Shown: in pieces, positions 46,460 through 57,769 of the stretch
Position numbering within the stretch: the first letter of the stretch is position 1
How the letters are laid out: every line of letters starts with the position of its first letter
NCBI GenBank assembly: GCA_025399215.1
Contig: MU621117.1
Span: forward strand, 1-64,000
DNA length: 64,000 nucleotides
From: Globomyces pollinis-pini
Taxonomy: Eukaryota > Chytridiomycota > Chytridiomycetes > Rhizophydiales > Globomycetaceae
Direction of reading: 5' to 3'
Program-made: the position numbers and the translations under genes
Notes under the pieces: generated by a model
Told to the model about the DNA's origin: nothing
Databases searched by the model: none
What the model saw: the letters and a program-made list of their open reading frames with translations, nothing else

Positions 46460-47102
46460 ATGAAGCAAATTATAGCCTTAATGCTACTGTATCTGGACTG
46501 TCATTCAGTTGGGCCGGATGTACTCGAGAGGTTGGAGGAGTTATTGGAGCAATGTATATTATTTAACTGCTGATATTTCAGATTTTCAATATCTCGCAAA
46601 AACTGTAATGACTGGAGTGGAGTTAAATGGAAGAACTAAACCTACTTGGAAGGACCTTGTGGTAGCCCTGGACGAGATACTACCGTTACAGCTACTTGAG
46701 GCCTTTGTTAAACATGAGATTGAATTGGAGGCTACGAATGACCTTTCCTTTCAAGATTCTTCGCCTGATATCCCACCAAAAATCGAATCTCCGTACGTTT
46801 GCTTTTCTCACTGTTAGAGTACCTCACGATCTGCTTACTTCCAAACCTTCTTATGTTGCAGATCATCTACCATCCTTCCCCCCTGAGCACAGTTACCTGG
46901 AAACCAAAGTATTATTGTTTCATATTTATATTAGCTTCCTCTGCACCCTGTTGATGAAGATTTGGAGTTAAGACAAAAGAAGATCAAACAGAGTATGATT
47001 ATTGAACAGAATATGACGAAATTAATACAAAAAACGTTTGGAAATGATCTGAAAATACCTTTGAACTTCGACATTGGATTTGTAGATTACACAGTAAATT
47101 AG
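46460..47102 (+). CDS. TAF8: TFIID subunit TAF8 (histone fold plus TAF8 C-terminal domain)
   Basis: Component of the general transcription factor TFIID. Begins MKQIIALMLLYLDCHSVG, directly after an in-frame TAA. A 28-nt intron joins LERLEELLEQY to FQYLAKTVMTGVELNGRTK, completing a bromodomain-associated histone fold. After two more short introns the TAF8_C motif appears (VADHLPSFPPEHSYLETK, then LRQKKIKQSMIIEQNMTKL). The Pro-Phe-Pro and His-Ser-Tyr pattern matches the family. Small, about 170 residues, so near-minimal. The stop is TAG 47102, convergent with the trefoil gene. Confidence 0.82.
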
Positions 47103-47174
47103 ACTCATGCCAACAATACCTGGATAATATAACATTTGAAATCAACACTAGTCTTTCGTTTTATTGTTGCAACA

Positions 47175-47667
47175 TCAAATATTTAAAACCAGTGGAATAA
47201 ATCCTATCAAATATTGAACTGATTTTGCGATTTCATTGTTCTTTTCAGTTGTGGGATTGTTTTCAGGGACAGGATGTGTTGCTGGAGCTATAGCAGCTAA
47301 AACTGACGGCGGAATGGCTGCAATTGGGTCTACAGCCAAAGAAACTTGACCGTCCATAGATGGCACCCCATTTACCAAATTTATCGGAATTCCTGCTTCA
47401 GAAACAATTCCGTTAACTGGTACCTAGAAGGATCAACAAACTGAGAATAAATACAACGAAACCACTTGGATAGAAGCACGATGGTGAATTTGGAAGATTT
47501 GCATACACTGTAGGGTCAAAGCAGCAACCTCGCTGTACACATTGCTGAGGTGTGATATTAAGAAATCCACAATCAGTTCTAAGAACAGTGATAGGATCGC
47601 ATTTCGCTTGAGCAAATACAACTCGGAGTCCAACTGAGAACAGTAAGAGGATTATTTGATGAATCAT
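47175..47667 (-). CDS. Secreted protein with a trefoil (P-type) domain
   Basis: A signal peptide (MIHQIILLLFSVGLRVVFAQ) is followed at once by a trefoil domain: CDPITVLRTDCGFLNIT, QQCVQRGCCFDP and SPSCFYP, with the six-cysteine spacing of P-type domains. A 46-nt intron (47417-47462), using the more distal of two AG acceptors, joins it to an Ala/Pro/Val-rich segment (IAAIPPSVLAAIAPATH). The protein ends in a hydrophobic tail (SVQYLIGFIPLVLNI) that could be a GPI signal. Trefoil domains are best known from animal mucosal peptides and glycoside hydrolases; here the domain stands alone. A role at the cell surface is inferred. Confidence 0.8.
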
Positions 47668-47864
47668 TCAAATATCCTTGAAGTATAGTGACTTTTTAAA
47701 TACATTCACTGTGAGATAGATGAGTTCACACCAATTTTCACATCGCAGAACAATTCACTTTAACCAAGATATTTCCTAGCTGTTAGTCTTAGTTTAATCG
47801 TTCAACAATGAAAACTTAGTTTTTTTAGACCACTGTAATATTTACCAACACAAATATTTTTCAG

Positions 47865-50835
47865 ATGACCAGCGCTAGAGAGCTATCTTTAAAATATGCA
47901 TCAATGTCTCCAGAGCAAACTTGTGAATACCTTCAAACTCACATTGTCAATGGACTGCCTGACGACGAAATTACGTTAAGAACAGTCAAATACGGAACAA
48001 ACGAGTTGATTATGGAACAAAATGAATCTCTGATCCAGAAATTCTTTGATCAATTTCAGGATCCGTTAATTATGTTGCTCTTAGGTTCTGCTATATTGTC
48101 ATTGATAGTTGGCCAAATCAGTGATGCCGTCTCCATCACATTAACTATTATAATTGTTCTATCAGGTATATCATTATATATTCGACTAAAAATCAGTTGC
48201 TTTTGCACAAGAATATCAGGCGCAACAGTCACTAGATGCTTTAAATAAACTTGCACCACCTTATTGCCATGTAGTCCGGTAAAACGACAATCAAATCATA
48301 ATATCATTTAGAAATGGCCATACAAGTGAAATTTTGGCTAGTAGTTTAGTATGTGGAGATATTGTTAGATTTTCAAGAGGAGATAGAATTCCAGCAGATT
48401 GTAGAATATTATCAGTTTGTAGAAATGTAAACTTAAAGATAGGCCGTAGAATTAGACGTTGATGAATCGAATCTTACAGGAGAGAATGAACCGACAAGAA
48501 AGAGTGTAGAAGTGATCAACTCATACTCTGCTGACGTTGGATTTGCAGAACGAAAGAACATTGCTTTCATGGGTACACTCATTCGAAATGGACATGGAAC
48601 TGCAGTAGTGTATGGGATTGGTAATAATACAGAACTTGGTCACGTTTTAAAAATGTTGAACGATATAGAGAAACCAAAAACACCACTACAAAACCAAATG
48701 GACGAATTAGGTAAAACTCTTTCAGGTGCATCATTTGCATTCATTGGAGTGATAGTTTTATTGGGAATTTGGCAGGGACGGCCTCTGCTTCAAATATTCA
48801 CAATTGCAGTTAGTCTTGCCGTCGCCGCAATTCCTGAAGGGCTACCTGTTGTTGTTGCGGTTACATTAGCGTTGGGTGTCTTAAGAATGACTTCCAGAAA
48901 CGCAATAGTTAAAAAATTGCCCTCAGTAGAATCACTTGGTTCTGTGAATGTATTGTGCATAGATAAAACTGGAACACTAACAACAAACAAAATGATTTTA
49001 AACAAAATTATACCAGCTTCCAATTTGATTGCACTAGATGTTGAACAAAGGATAGATGTATCGCAATTGCAAGACCCGTGTGTGAAAATGTTGCTTACGG
49101 TTGGAAGCCTTTGCAACAACTCTTTTCTTGATCAAGAAGGAAACATAAATGGGCAACCTACAGAAGTTGCCATAATGGAGTTTTTTAAACAGTATGGAGT
49201 GGTAGATGACCGGAATGTAATATTTTGTAGTTTAATGCCATTAGTACTATGAACGAATATCTGAGGTACCATTTAGTCCGGAATATAAATGGATGGGTGT
49301 TGAATGTGTTCAGATAGGTTCTTCAGGATCTACCACACATTTCGTCAAAGGAGCAGTAAATGTCATTTTGGAAAAATGTCAATATTTATATGTTTCCGAA
49401 AATAATTTTGTTCCACTTACTCTGAACGCAAAAGAAAAATATCTAAAATATGAAGAAGAGGTATCATCTCTCGGACTTCGAGTTTTGGCATTTGCCTTTG
49501 GAACTAATCCTACCGAATTGGCGTTTGCTGGATATTTAGCAATGTATGACCCCCCAAGGATTGAAACTGCTGCAACTATAGAAGAACTAATAACCTGTAA
49601 AATTAATGTCATAATGATAACTGGTGATTCCTGTAAGAATTTACCATTAACGAATAGTTGGAACCGCAAAAGCAATTGCTAAGCAGGTTGGTATACCTAC
49701 CACATCATGCTACTCTGGAAAACAACTGGATGAATTATCTTCTACTGATTGGATTCACGTCGTTCAAACCGCCAATGTATTTTATCGAACGACCCCATCA
49801 CATAAGCTTTCCATCGTGAAATCACTGCAGGGTAATTTATCATTCATTAAACAAGTAGCATCTGGGCATATCGTGGCAATGACAGGCGATGGTGTGAACG
49901 ATGCTCCAGCGTTAAGAATTGCAGTAATATCCATGAAGTAACCATTTAGGATATTGGTATTTCACTTGGAAATGGAACAGATGTTGCCAAAGAGGCCGCA
50001 GATATGATATTAGTCGATGATCATCTAGGTATATTTGATTACTTATATGTAAAGGCACCCTGATACATGCTATTGAAGAAGGTTAGTTGAATAACTTTAT
50101 TTATTCTTAGGAAAGAGTATTTACCATAATATCAAGAATTTCCTTGTTTTCCAATTAAGTACATCATTTGCAGCATTGCTTTTTGTCGCCTTTTCTACAA
50201 TATTGGGTTATCCAAATCCGTTGAATGCCATGCAGATTCTATGGATAAGTAATTCGAATTGGTTTTATTAATTGCAGACATTATATGTGATGGACCTGTG
50301 GCTCAGTCACTTGGTGTTGAACCTATGGATCCAGCAGTTTCAAGTAAACCACCAAGAAAGAAAGATGAAAGCATTATCACCAAGACTTTAATCATTAGAG
50401 TTATCGCTATGGCTATTATAATTGTCATTGGAACATTGCGTGTGAGTATAGTTGAGCTGGATGATGGGGAGACCACTGATAGAGGCCGTACTATGGTAAA
50501 TTTATTTCAGTTTCTGATTTTAGACTTTTACATGTTTTGTTCTTTACGACCTTTGGAACTCTTTATCATGCAGGTCAGAAACCCGGTCAGTGTTTACCAT
50601 TGGATTCTTTTCAAACAAAATGTTCAACATTGCATTTGGATTAGTTTTATTTGGTCAGATTTTAGTAGTGACTGTCCCATTTTTACAAAGCGTATTTCAA
50701 ACCACTTTACTCTATCCTGGTGATTGGCTACACTTATTTTTGTTGAGTAGTACAGTATTTTGGTTAGAAGAATTCAGAAAGCGATATTTCAGTAGTAGCT
50801 CAGATGGTTACAGTATACTAGACGATTTGGTTTAA
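47865..50835 (+). CDS. PMR1: Golgi Ca2+/Mn2+-transporting P-type ATPase, PMR1/SPCA family
   Basis: Pumps Ca2+ and Mn2+ into the secretory pathway. The N-terminus ([25 protein letters not shown]) is followed by short introns. Seen in order: [56 protein letters not shown] in M4, and the phosphorylation site [12 protein letters not shown]. Then [26 protein letters not shown], and M6 [18 protein letters not shown]. The Asn and Asp expected for metal binding in M6 are kept. The last exon ends SILDDLV, TAA 50835. Several introns of 26-33 nt were checked; the exon borders near 48.4 and 49.25 kb are approximate. Confidence 0.93.
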
Positions 50836-50886
50836 TCCAACAATTAACTAATATAAAGCATTATTTGTATTAAATGTAAGTTATGG

Positions 50887-53800
50887 TTATTCAGCTGATG
50901 GAGCCAGCATCCCTTCAGCTTCAAGAAATCTATCAGTTAAGTTATATTGCTGAATTACGCTTTTTCCATTGCCAAGTATGCCTTTTCTTCCTTTGCATCC
51001 TCTCCACCATCACTTTCAGTTGGGACTACAGCTTCTGCTTCTTCGACCTTGGCTGCTGCAGCTTTCAGGGCCGCCTAACTTGTAAGTCTGGAATCAAGAT
51101 TACATTTGTTGCCTCCAGTATACTAGCCTCAAAAGCAGCTCTATCTTTTATATGTGCTTTCTTTCGTTCACTACCAGCTACAATTCTTCTAGCTTCTCGA
51201 TCAAAGAACGCACCAATTGCAGCTTTCTATAACATTTAAAAAAACGAATTCCAAACCTCATTCTTTGTGATTTTTTGTAGATTCTTTGGTGTTTCCAGAA
51301 TATGTAAAGTACCAGAATCATCACCGACACCAATATATTGTTGTGCCCCTTTGCCTAACATCATAAATAGTGCTTAAAACTTACCACTATATTGCTGAAT
51401 ACTGATAAAAGATACAGCAGTAGTAGCAACGCTTTGGATAGTAGTTGCAGTATGGGACCGATCTAGTAAGTCCCACACCTCCAACATACCATCCGCTCTA
51501 CCGATATAGAACACACCTGGTCGGGTTGGTGACCATTGACCGCATGTAATACCACTTGGAGCTTGCCCACTTGACAATAAAGGAGCCATCTAATTGTTAC
51601 GATACGGTAACTATTTACATGATATTTCTCTTTCCAAATATGGAATGACCATCCACCAATGCTTAAAAATATATCTGGAAAGAACGGTGATCGTTCTAGT
51701 CCAGTCATAGGACCAAAATGAGCTCCAATCGAACATTCTACCTTGGAAGCTATATATAATCAAATATAGTCTTTAGATTACATTTCTCTTCGGATACTTT
51801 CTCAGAAGTCCAGTCGGCGTAAATCAAATCACCTTCTTCAGTTGCACAATAGAATTTAGATGACCATGGTTTTGACGTAACTTTTTTCTTTTCATTTGGA
51901 TCAGTTGAATCGGATGGGCTGGATGGTTTTACATCTTTTGCTTTTCCTACCAACATTAACATTTCAAAATACCAGCAGGCTGTTCTTCATTCGCTGTTGT
52001 GCGTAGACACACTTTCGTGACACTGTAGTCAAAACTATTGTCCATTGCCGTTAACGGTATCTAATATAAGTGAAGATATCATACTCTCATAAATGGCCTC
52101 CAAGCCAAATCTAAAGATTTCCAATCCTTTTTGAATCTTATATCCCAAATAGCAATAGTACCATCTATATCGTTAATAATAACCCTAAGATACCTAAAGA
52201 GCTTGTAATAATCTGTTTATCACCGTTCTCGCCATTTTCCAACACTTCCCCATTATTGCCAACCTACCATAAATAACTCTTGAATACCTCGAAATGTTTT
52301 GGTAACCAACGAATGTCTGTTATTGATGCACGATGACTGGCTTCGATTGATGAAACAACGGCAAATCTTATCGATGGAATAGCCGATTTTTTATCTTTTG
52401 TATCTTCATTTGGATTACCATCAGCATCAGCCTTTCGAGATGATTTTAATTTTTCATGAAATTCACTAATATCCCAAAGCACTATTTGACCATTGATGCA
52501 ACCAGCGACGATTATTGATGGATCTAAAGGATTTATCTGAAAACAAGTAACATCTTCTGGTGCTTCCAATATCAGCTGCAACCTTTAATTTACTAAAATA
52601 TACCTGTGGATTAATTGGATCTTGAAAACTCCATATGATGATGACTGATTGTTTTGATTTAGTCGTGAAACCAATATGGATTCGATCCTCAAATCCAAAC
52701 GCATGTGTGCAAGATACAGCCAAGATTCCTGGAATAAAACTTAAATATTGAAATACCTTTTTGAGTTGGATGCCAATTAATGCAGGATATACATTTGTCT
52801 TTGCTGTTAATTAAATCGGTGAATGATTGATATTCTTGTAAAACTGTTTGTGAACCATGTTCTATTGCCATTTCTTCCTCTCCAAGCATCATATAGTCAT
52901 CCAAAAATATATCCATTATTTCATTTTGTTGTAAATTTCGTTCAAATCTGATATATTAAACTCTTTCTCTTTTACCGTGCTGATATTGCCAACATAAACA
53001 TTTCTAAACTCTCTGTTTGTTGGATCTCCTCTTGTTCCTGTGGATCCATTTCAAGCGCTTCATATTGGCAAGAGAAGTTAATTGGTCGATACCTAAATTT
53101 AATTTTAAATCCATACCAAGCCGTTTGTGTTTTGGATGACTTTAATTCAGGGACAGCCTTTGATTATGAGAATTAATTCGATTCTTACTTGTACACCAAC
53201 TTGAATCTCCATCCTACCAAGATCAAAAGTGGGATCTTTATAAGATTTGATTTCCAAAAAACCATCTTGAGCATCTCGATCTCCAAATTTACAAGTAGAC
53301 TTGAAATCTGAATATTTTTTCGAAACTGCAACAGAAACCTAGTGTTTCATTAAAACTCTTCGAATACCAAATCTCCCATGCTTTTAGTCCATTCCATTTC
53401 AATTTCTCGTTCACTACCTAAAGATTTCCAAGCCTTTGGTGCATTTTTAAGTTTTGTTGCTGTTGATCCCTCTACTGCTTCTTCTTTTGCAACCTCAGGT
53501 GGCTAATGGTAAGTAAAACTATTTGAGATACAGCTAAAATCATGTCCACTGTTTCTGCAGATATAACCAAAAAGAAATTCTGGGTATATTTATATTCCGG
53601 GTCGTAATGCAACATCATTTCTTCACGAGGGTATGCCTATACTATCAACTAAAAAAAAACAATACCATAATATGTTGTTTTGCAGGAGTGAAATCAGAAA
53701 TAGCTAATCTAGTAGCCATATCTTGAATCAAATCTGATTTTGGGACCATTCTAAACATTTTTTGGTCAGTCACGTCTTCACCAATAGTCACTTTTGCCAA

Positions 53801-54191
53801 CGCTTGAGATTGTCCTGTTAAAAACATTGGGAAAATGCCTTCTAGTTGTTTATTGTGATAATAATCATTTGAGGGATTGTTTTCAGATGCTTTTTCTGGT
53901 AATGGAGCTGTGTAAAATATCAATATGAAAGTTAATCATACGTGGATCATCAGATGCAGGTTTAGGTTTTCTAGCAGACTCTGGTCTCGCAAGATTTGGT
54001 TTTGAACTCGCTATTGATCCAGTCTTGGCAAGATTTGCTCTAGATCCACTGATATTTGATATTGATTTACTTAAATTTGATTTAGATAACGATTGGCTGG
54101 CTGTTCGGGTAAGTTTCGAGCTTGATTGCGTTAAAGCTGTATTACTTCTTAAATTTGATTGACTGGTTTTAGTCAGATCATTTTTGGACAT
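50887..54191 (-). CDS. DNAI3: Axonemal dynein intermediate chain DNAI3/WDR63-like
   Basis: Intermediate chain of inner-arm dynein in motile flagella. The N-terminus is a Ser/Asn/Leu-rich low-complexity repeat (RTASQSLSKSNLSKSIS). Then comes the family-specific region: GIFPMFLTGQSQALAKV, GEDVTDQKMFRMV, TRLAISDFTPAKQ, PREEMMLHYDPEYKYTQ. WD-repeat exons follow (CFQINPLDPSIIVAGC, GQIVLWDI, SITDIRWLPKHF, CGQWSPTRPGVFYIGRADG, MLEVWDLLDRS). Near the end, introns restore a Lys/Ala/Glu helix (AALKAAAAKVEEAEAV), finishing AFLEAEGMLAPSAE at TAA 50887. Convergent with PMR1, 51 bp apart. Intermediate exon borders were not all traced. Confidence 0.85.
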
Positions 54192-54416
54192 TGGTTAAAG
54201 TTTGTTTGCTTTCTGATAAAAAACACGAAAAACAACAATTGAAGTCGCACAAAAATTGAACAAAAGAGTCAAGCATGCGATCAAACAATTTCATTCTGCT
54301 GTATTGTGTATTAGAGATATTCAATTGATTTCCTATTTCCATATCTAATGCAAGGTATCGAAATATTAATAGTTATTCTGATGCGATATTTTTTTTATTC
54401 AGGATATGAGGTTTTA

Positions 54417-55346
54417 TTAATCAGACTTTGGTTTTCCAAAGTTTGGTAATCTAGGGAAGAAAACAGGAGTGTTTCGTTTATACTTTTGATAAGCTTCCAA
54501 ATGACCAAAACGCTTATCTGAAGATTTTTCCAAAAGATTAACACCAGAAACGTTTTGTAAAAGGCCACCAACAAAGAGAGGGGAGAGAACAAATGACAGG
54601 GCGACAGCAGTTCCGGTAGGGCCACTTCCAGTGAAAGCAGATGCACAAGTCAAGGCGTTTCCAATCCAAAGAGTAGTTTCACCGAAATAGTTTGGATGAC
54701 GGGACAGAGACCATAACCCTTCATCAATGAAAGAGGTTTTTCGAGCTTCTTTACCAATTCTATTTTGCCAGCTTAATTTTTGCCAATCAGCAACAACTTC
54801 AAAGGCAAAACCCACAGACCAAAGGAGGAGACCGATAGAATCCAAGATTCCCCAAGGGGCTAATGCACTTGCAGGAGTGACCAAGAGTTTAAAAGCAGGA
54901 TAGGCAGTCAAAGATACCCATAATCTAAAGAATTACCGTAGCGTCTAATTACCCTTGTAAGAACCAAGCAACTCCAAAACGAACAGGATTAGTTTTGATT
55001 TTTTCGAATCGAGTATCTCTTCCATCTTTGTGAATTCTGTAAGCTAGATAAGAACCTAAACGAGTACACCACAATAAAGTAGTTCCAGCAATGAGGATTT
55101 GTCTAGGATGCAAATGATTAGTAACAAAAGAAAGCCAAGAAGCAGAAGATTTGAGTAAGTGAGTTCTTCCGTATAGTAGAGAAACACCAACACAAGCAAC
55201 GTAGGTTGAGGAACCAGCCAAATCATAGAATTTTTCAGTCTAATTATAGATTAGTATGAGAAAGAGATAACCTGTAGTGCAGCAGCAATAGAGAATCCAA
55301 CAGCCTGAATTCCAAAGGCAGTGGCAAATACAGGGACTAGAGACAT
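54417..55346 (-). CDS. DUF1295 / steroid-reductase-like multi-pass membrane protein
   Basis: Starts MSLVPVFATAFGIQAVGF. Two introns (32 and 28 nt) join TEKFYDLAGSSTYVA and the junction WFLQG/LWVSLTAYP. Six or seven hydrophobic spans. Family marks are WCTRLGSYLAYRIHKDGRD, FEVVADWQKLSWQ, GLWSLSRHPNYFGE and AYQKYKRNTPVFFP, matching DUF1295 (3-oxo-5-alpha-steroid 4-dehydrogenase fold). Related enzymes use NADPH to reduce double bonds in sterols or fatty acyl chains; the substrate here is unknown. Confidence 0.85.
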
Positions 55347-55480
55347 TTTTAGAAAAAAGAAGTCACGGATAAAATATTTAACTTCCCCGGATAAACTACG
55401 CTCAAACAAGACAAACGGGATCAAACATTCATTATTCATATTATATTGTACATTCCTTCTAGGTATCTTCTCCCTATTCA

Positions 55481-57050
55481 TTACCCCAGTGCTGTTTTCT
55501 TTCGCACTAAACCTTCTTCTTCTAATGAACTATGAGCTGTTTTCACTCGTTCCCGCATCTTGTCCAAGTCTTTATGGCCAAGTTTGATCTTCAAACACTC
55601 CTCTATAAATATATCCGCATCTGTAAACTCTTTCGGTAATCCTAATAGATATCCTACCATGTCTCCAATCCCTGGACACTCTTTGATAATATAATCTAAC
55701 AAATTAACTCTTTTAATATTACTCTTCCTAGCTGAGAGCATTGCTAATCCAGCTCGGAATAGTACTTTGGCACCTGAACATAAGTATATTAAAACTACCA
55801 TCATGTAGAAACATATCCCACACTCGTAATACTGTTCCTAAGATGTTAATCATCTACTTTCATTACCCCAAGGTAGTGCCATGGTATATAGCGTTAAAAA
55901 CCACTGTGTCATATAAGTCAAACAAGGAACTTCTTGCTAAACATCAAGCCAAAGGTATTTACCATATGTTTCGCCAAAGGTTTGATAAATTTCTACAATC
56001 GTTCATTAATTAACACTAGTATAAACCTTCATACATTATTATGAACCATATTTACCTATTATTAGTTTTTACCAAATAGGAAACCTTTAAACACACTTCG
56101 AATGCTGCAGCATCAACCCGCAGTTGATACAACGTTTGAGAATGATAATCCGGAACATAAGTCTCCAATAAAACAACCAGCATCCAAAAGGTATCCTATA
56201 AATGAGGGGGGACTGCAGCTTTACTTCTGCCGACATCTTCATTAACAGCAAACCAACTAACATTCCCATCCCTTGGCAATAACCCAGATGTGGATTATAT
56301 ATTGCATATGCCTGAAGTACTGCCTTGATATTCTTCTGTCTACCCAACGTCAAAATAATAAAGATACCCTTGACCATTCTTTACAGCAAACATTTCATGA
56401 GCTATATAAAAAGATGAGCAGAAAAGTGATTATACTAGGAAAACATCTGGTAATATCTTTTTCAATTACTTCAAATATCTTTGGCTTTTCAGATTCAGCT
56501 CGTTTAGTTAAATCCTACTTTTAGCTTAATCCAAGACAAACATCAAATTTTCCAGGGAGCTTCTTCTTGTCAGCACCGGCTAATAAGAACCAGGCTTGCG
56601 AACGATATGAATCGGGTATACCAGCACGACATAGTTTCTTTATCTGGTTGACAATTAATAAGTAGAGTATACTTTGGATTTCTTCTTTACAGAGCAAATT
56701 GACCAATTATCGATAATATATTTCCATTCCACTTCTCGTTTGAGTAAATCCTTTTTTTGTTTCTTTGTTAACTCTACATGAGGACTAGCGTCTGGTGTGT
56801 CAATAAAGAAACCATAATCATCCTTTAAGCGAATAGCATTAAACTTCAAAGCAGTGGGAGAAGGTGAGATAGGAGAAAGCTGCTCAAATGACTTTGTTAG
56901 GTTATCAACGAATATGCTTAAGGGTGGAATAGGCGGGATAGCGATATCATGAACAATATCACCTTGCAAAGCACTTGCTCTGGTATCAGTTGAATCATTT
57001 GAAGTTCTTTTTGATTCCATTGGAGTTTCTACTGAATAGGACTCTGACAT
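55481..57050 (-). CDS. TBC-domain Rab GTPase-activating protein
   Basis: Starts MSESYSVETPMESKRTS at 57050. After a disordered, Pro-rich N-terminus come LKDDYGFFID and KREVEWKYIIDNWS. The TBC domain proper follows: LCRAGIPDSYRSQAWFLLAG. Splicing then restores IEKDITRCFP (the IxxDxxR arginine finger). HEMFAVKNGQG leads to LQAYAIYNPHLGYCQGMGMLVG with the YCQ glutamine finger. A helical C-terminus (VLFRAGLAMLSARKSN) ends at TAA 55481. Both catalytic fingers are present, so it should be active on a Rab; the target is unknown. Nearest recognisable group is EVI5/GRTP1-like, with low certainty. Confidence 0.87.
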
Positions 57051-57317
57051 TCAAGCAAAAAAACGCGAAAATTGCAACGCAAATTACCATTCTGAAAACC
57101 GACAACTAATTTACATTGGAATGCCGTTCTGATGAGTGAATGTTTTGAATTGTGTTATAATCAAGAGTGTAGTACATGAATAAAATTGTTAAAATGTATT
57201 TAGACTAATGAATTAAATTTCATAGCGTCATATTTAATATTCCTTTCAGATAGTTCTTTAACTCAAGCATACACGTTCTACAAGTGAAATCGTTTCAGTG
57301 TTAATTCAAAGGGTTGA

Positions 57318-57328
57318 TTAGGGTTACA
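57318..57328 (+). promoter_or_regulatory. Telomere-like box TTAGGGTTACA (copy 1)
   Basis: 63 bp before the eL39 ATG. TTAGGG motifs bound by Tbf1-type Myb proteins occur in ribosomal protein promoters of several fungi; that role here is inferred. Confidence 0.55.
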
Positions 57329-57339
57329 GAAATTGTTGG

Positions 57340-57350
57340 TTAGGGTTACA
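57340..57350 (+). promoter_or_regulatory. Telomere-like box TTAGGGTTACA (copy 2)
   Basis: Exact second copy 22 bp downstream (about two helical turns), same orientation, 41 bp before the eL39 ATG. Confidence 0.55.
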
Positions 57351-57390
57351 AACTGTTTGAAACACTCTGGAAAATTTACACTTTAAGTAA

Positions 57391-57663
57391 ATGGTAAGAA
57401 CCATCCATCCATCCATCAACTTCACTATCAGCATTCTTCCTTTCAACACATATCATGAATTTTACTAACATTGTCGTAGCCTTCCAACAAGTCTTTCAAA
57501 ATCAAACGTGTCTTGGGAAAGAAAGCCAAACAAAACAGACCTATTCCTAACTGGATTCGTTTTAGAACTGATAACACCATTCGGTAAGACTGGAATTTTT
57601 TTAATTCATATTAGTTACAACGCTAAACGTCGTAACTGGCGAAGAACTAAACTCGGACTTTAA
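57391..57663 (+). CDS. RPL39: 60S ribosomal protein eL39
   Basis: Very small ribosomal protein lining the exit tunnel. The ATG at 57391 is followed directly by an 86-nt intron (57394-57479) with a perfect TACTAAC branch site close to its acceptor. Exon 2 encodes [18 protein letters not shown] and [17 protein letters not shown] 31-nt intron (57584-57614) leads to [16 protein letters not shown] and TAA 57663. The protein is 51 residues, the normal family length, and the sequence is nearly canonical. The intron right after the start codon echoes the 5'-placed introns common in fungal ribosomal protein genes. Confidence 0.97.
57402..57417 (+). repeat. CATC microsatellite in eL39 intron 1
   Basis: Four perfect CATC units just inside the first intron of the ribosomal protein gene. 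Confidence 0.7.
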
Positions 57664-57769
57664 ATTCTCGAGTTTACTTATATACGTACGGATTGTATTC
57701 AATTTCAATTTAATACATTTGTTGTAGTCATTATTCTTTTTTATTTTGCTTTTTGAGTTTTCTTTTGCT

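Larger units (their letters stand above)
57051..57390. other. Divergent promoter region TBC gene / eL39, with TTAGGG boxes
   Basis: 340 bp non-coding. Contains the pair of TTAGGGTTACA boxes just upstream of the ribosomal protein gene. Confidence 0.5.

Noticed and set aside
50883..51239. 118-codon plus-strand frame after PMR1
   Set aside because: Lies antisense to the last exons of the dynein intermediate chain, which have clear coding signal and introns.
57318..57350. True interstitial telomere tract
   Set aside because: Only two TTAGGG units separated by other sequence; better read as promoter boxes.
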